A stretch of DNA of 64,000 nt from Verrucomicrobiota bacterium (GTDB lineage Bacteria; Verrucomicrobiota; Lentisphaeria; JABSQK01; JAJFLO01). This document shows, piece by piece, positions 63,848-64,000 of this stretch. The DNA lies in contig JAJFLQ010000104.1 of NCBI GenBank assembly GCA_021772615.1, positions 83,873 through 147,872 on the forward strand, given 5' to 3'. Every line of letters starts with the position of its first letter. The stretch's first letter is position 1. The position numbers and the translations under genes were made by a program. The notes below the pieces were generated by a model. It was not told the origin of the DNA and did no database searches. It saw only the letters and a program-made list of their open reading frames with translations.

Positions 63848-64000
63848 CTAGGTGGTGTCCACGCCGGCGACTGGCGCCGCCGGATTCTTCCGGCGGCCGA
63901 GGCGGTGAACGATGTCGATCAGGGCGGCGACATGTGCTTCCGGCGTGTCCTTGTGAATCCCATGGCCAAGATTGAAAATATGCCCGTCGCGATGTCCCAC
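63848..64000 (-). CDS. hemE: uroporphyrinogen decarboxylase, C-terminal fragment
   Basis: The minus strand is open from the window edge to a TAG at 63848-63850. The 50 visible residues include '[19 protein letters not shown]', the conserved C-terminal motif of uroporphyrinogen III decarboxylase. A short helix ('[13 protein letters not shown]') and a brief tail follow. The rest of the gene lies to the right of the window. It is upstream of hemY with an 11-base gap. Confidence 0.9.
   Translation of the reverse strand: MGHRDGHIFNLGHGIHKDTPEAHVAALIDIVHRLGRRKNPAAPVAGVDTT

Overview
The window is a moderately GC-rich, gene-dense bacterial chromosome segment. No tRNA, rRNA, CRISPR array, transposase or phage gene was recognised by reading. 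Two-component and chemosensory proteins, a homoserine acyltransferase fused to MetW, a free-standing CBM48 protein, a eukaryote-like branching enzyme and an oxygen-dependent protoporphyrinogen oxidase together suggest an environmental Gram-negative, perhaps of the PVC (Planctomycetes-Verrucomicrobia-Kiritimatiellota) type. I cannot assign a phylum from sequence alone.

Layout. 1-1.4 kb: the end of a probable methyltransferase and an AT-rich SGNH hydrolase. 1.8-5.5 kb (minus): a GH63-like glucosidase and glucokinase. 5.5-21.7 kb: a lipid-type polyketide synthase locus. A FAAL-ACP-KS-(dead AT)-cMT-KR-ACP protein (plus) and a KS-AT-KR-ACP-(pseudo-ACP)-sulfotransferase protein (minus) flank two minus-strand signalling genes, an NMT1-like membrane sensor and a response regulator with a degenerate kinase domain. 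22.9-28.0 kb: an otsAB fusion, a GH15 hydrolase and an MscS channel in one operon. 28.4-30.4 kb (minus): a GT-C membrane transferase and a small membrane protein. 30.5-38.7 kb: a chemosensory operon (cheW, second cheW, mcp, cheB, cheR-TPR, cheA-REC). 39.1-43.3 kb: a translationally coupled CHASE-PAS kinase, tandem receiver protein and receiver-kinase. 43.4-50.3 kb: glycogen metabolism (glgP; CBM48 protein, glgA, glgB). 50.3-55.0 kb (minus): a double TerB-like protein, a receiver-kinase, an exported unknown protein and an ABC-F ATPase. 55.2-61.8 kb: an Rrf2 regulator followed by cysK, cysH, cysD, cysN and metX-metW. 62.2-64.0 kb: a 51-residue basic peptide gene, then hemY and the end of hemE (minus).

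How the genes work together. Three themes recur: storage and compatible sugars (glycogen, trehalose, glucose phosphorylation, with a mechanosensitive valve), sulfate assimilation into cysteine and methionine, and dense signal transduction. The most unusual locus is the split FAAL/PKS/sulfotransferase pair. Its domain logic (activate a fatty acid, extend, methylate and reduce it, extend and reduce again, then sulfonate the beta-hydroxyl) resembles cyanobacterial olefin synthase and the CurM-type ending. However, it is divided over two divergent genes, has an inactivated acyltransferase and a serine-less carrier-like domain, and has no thioesterase. It is the best candidate here for an undescribed pathway.
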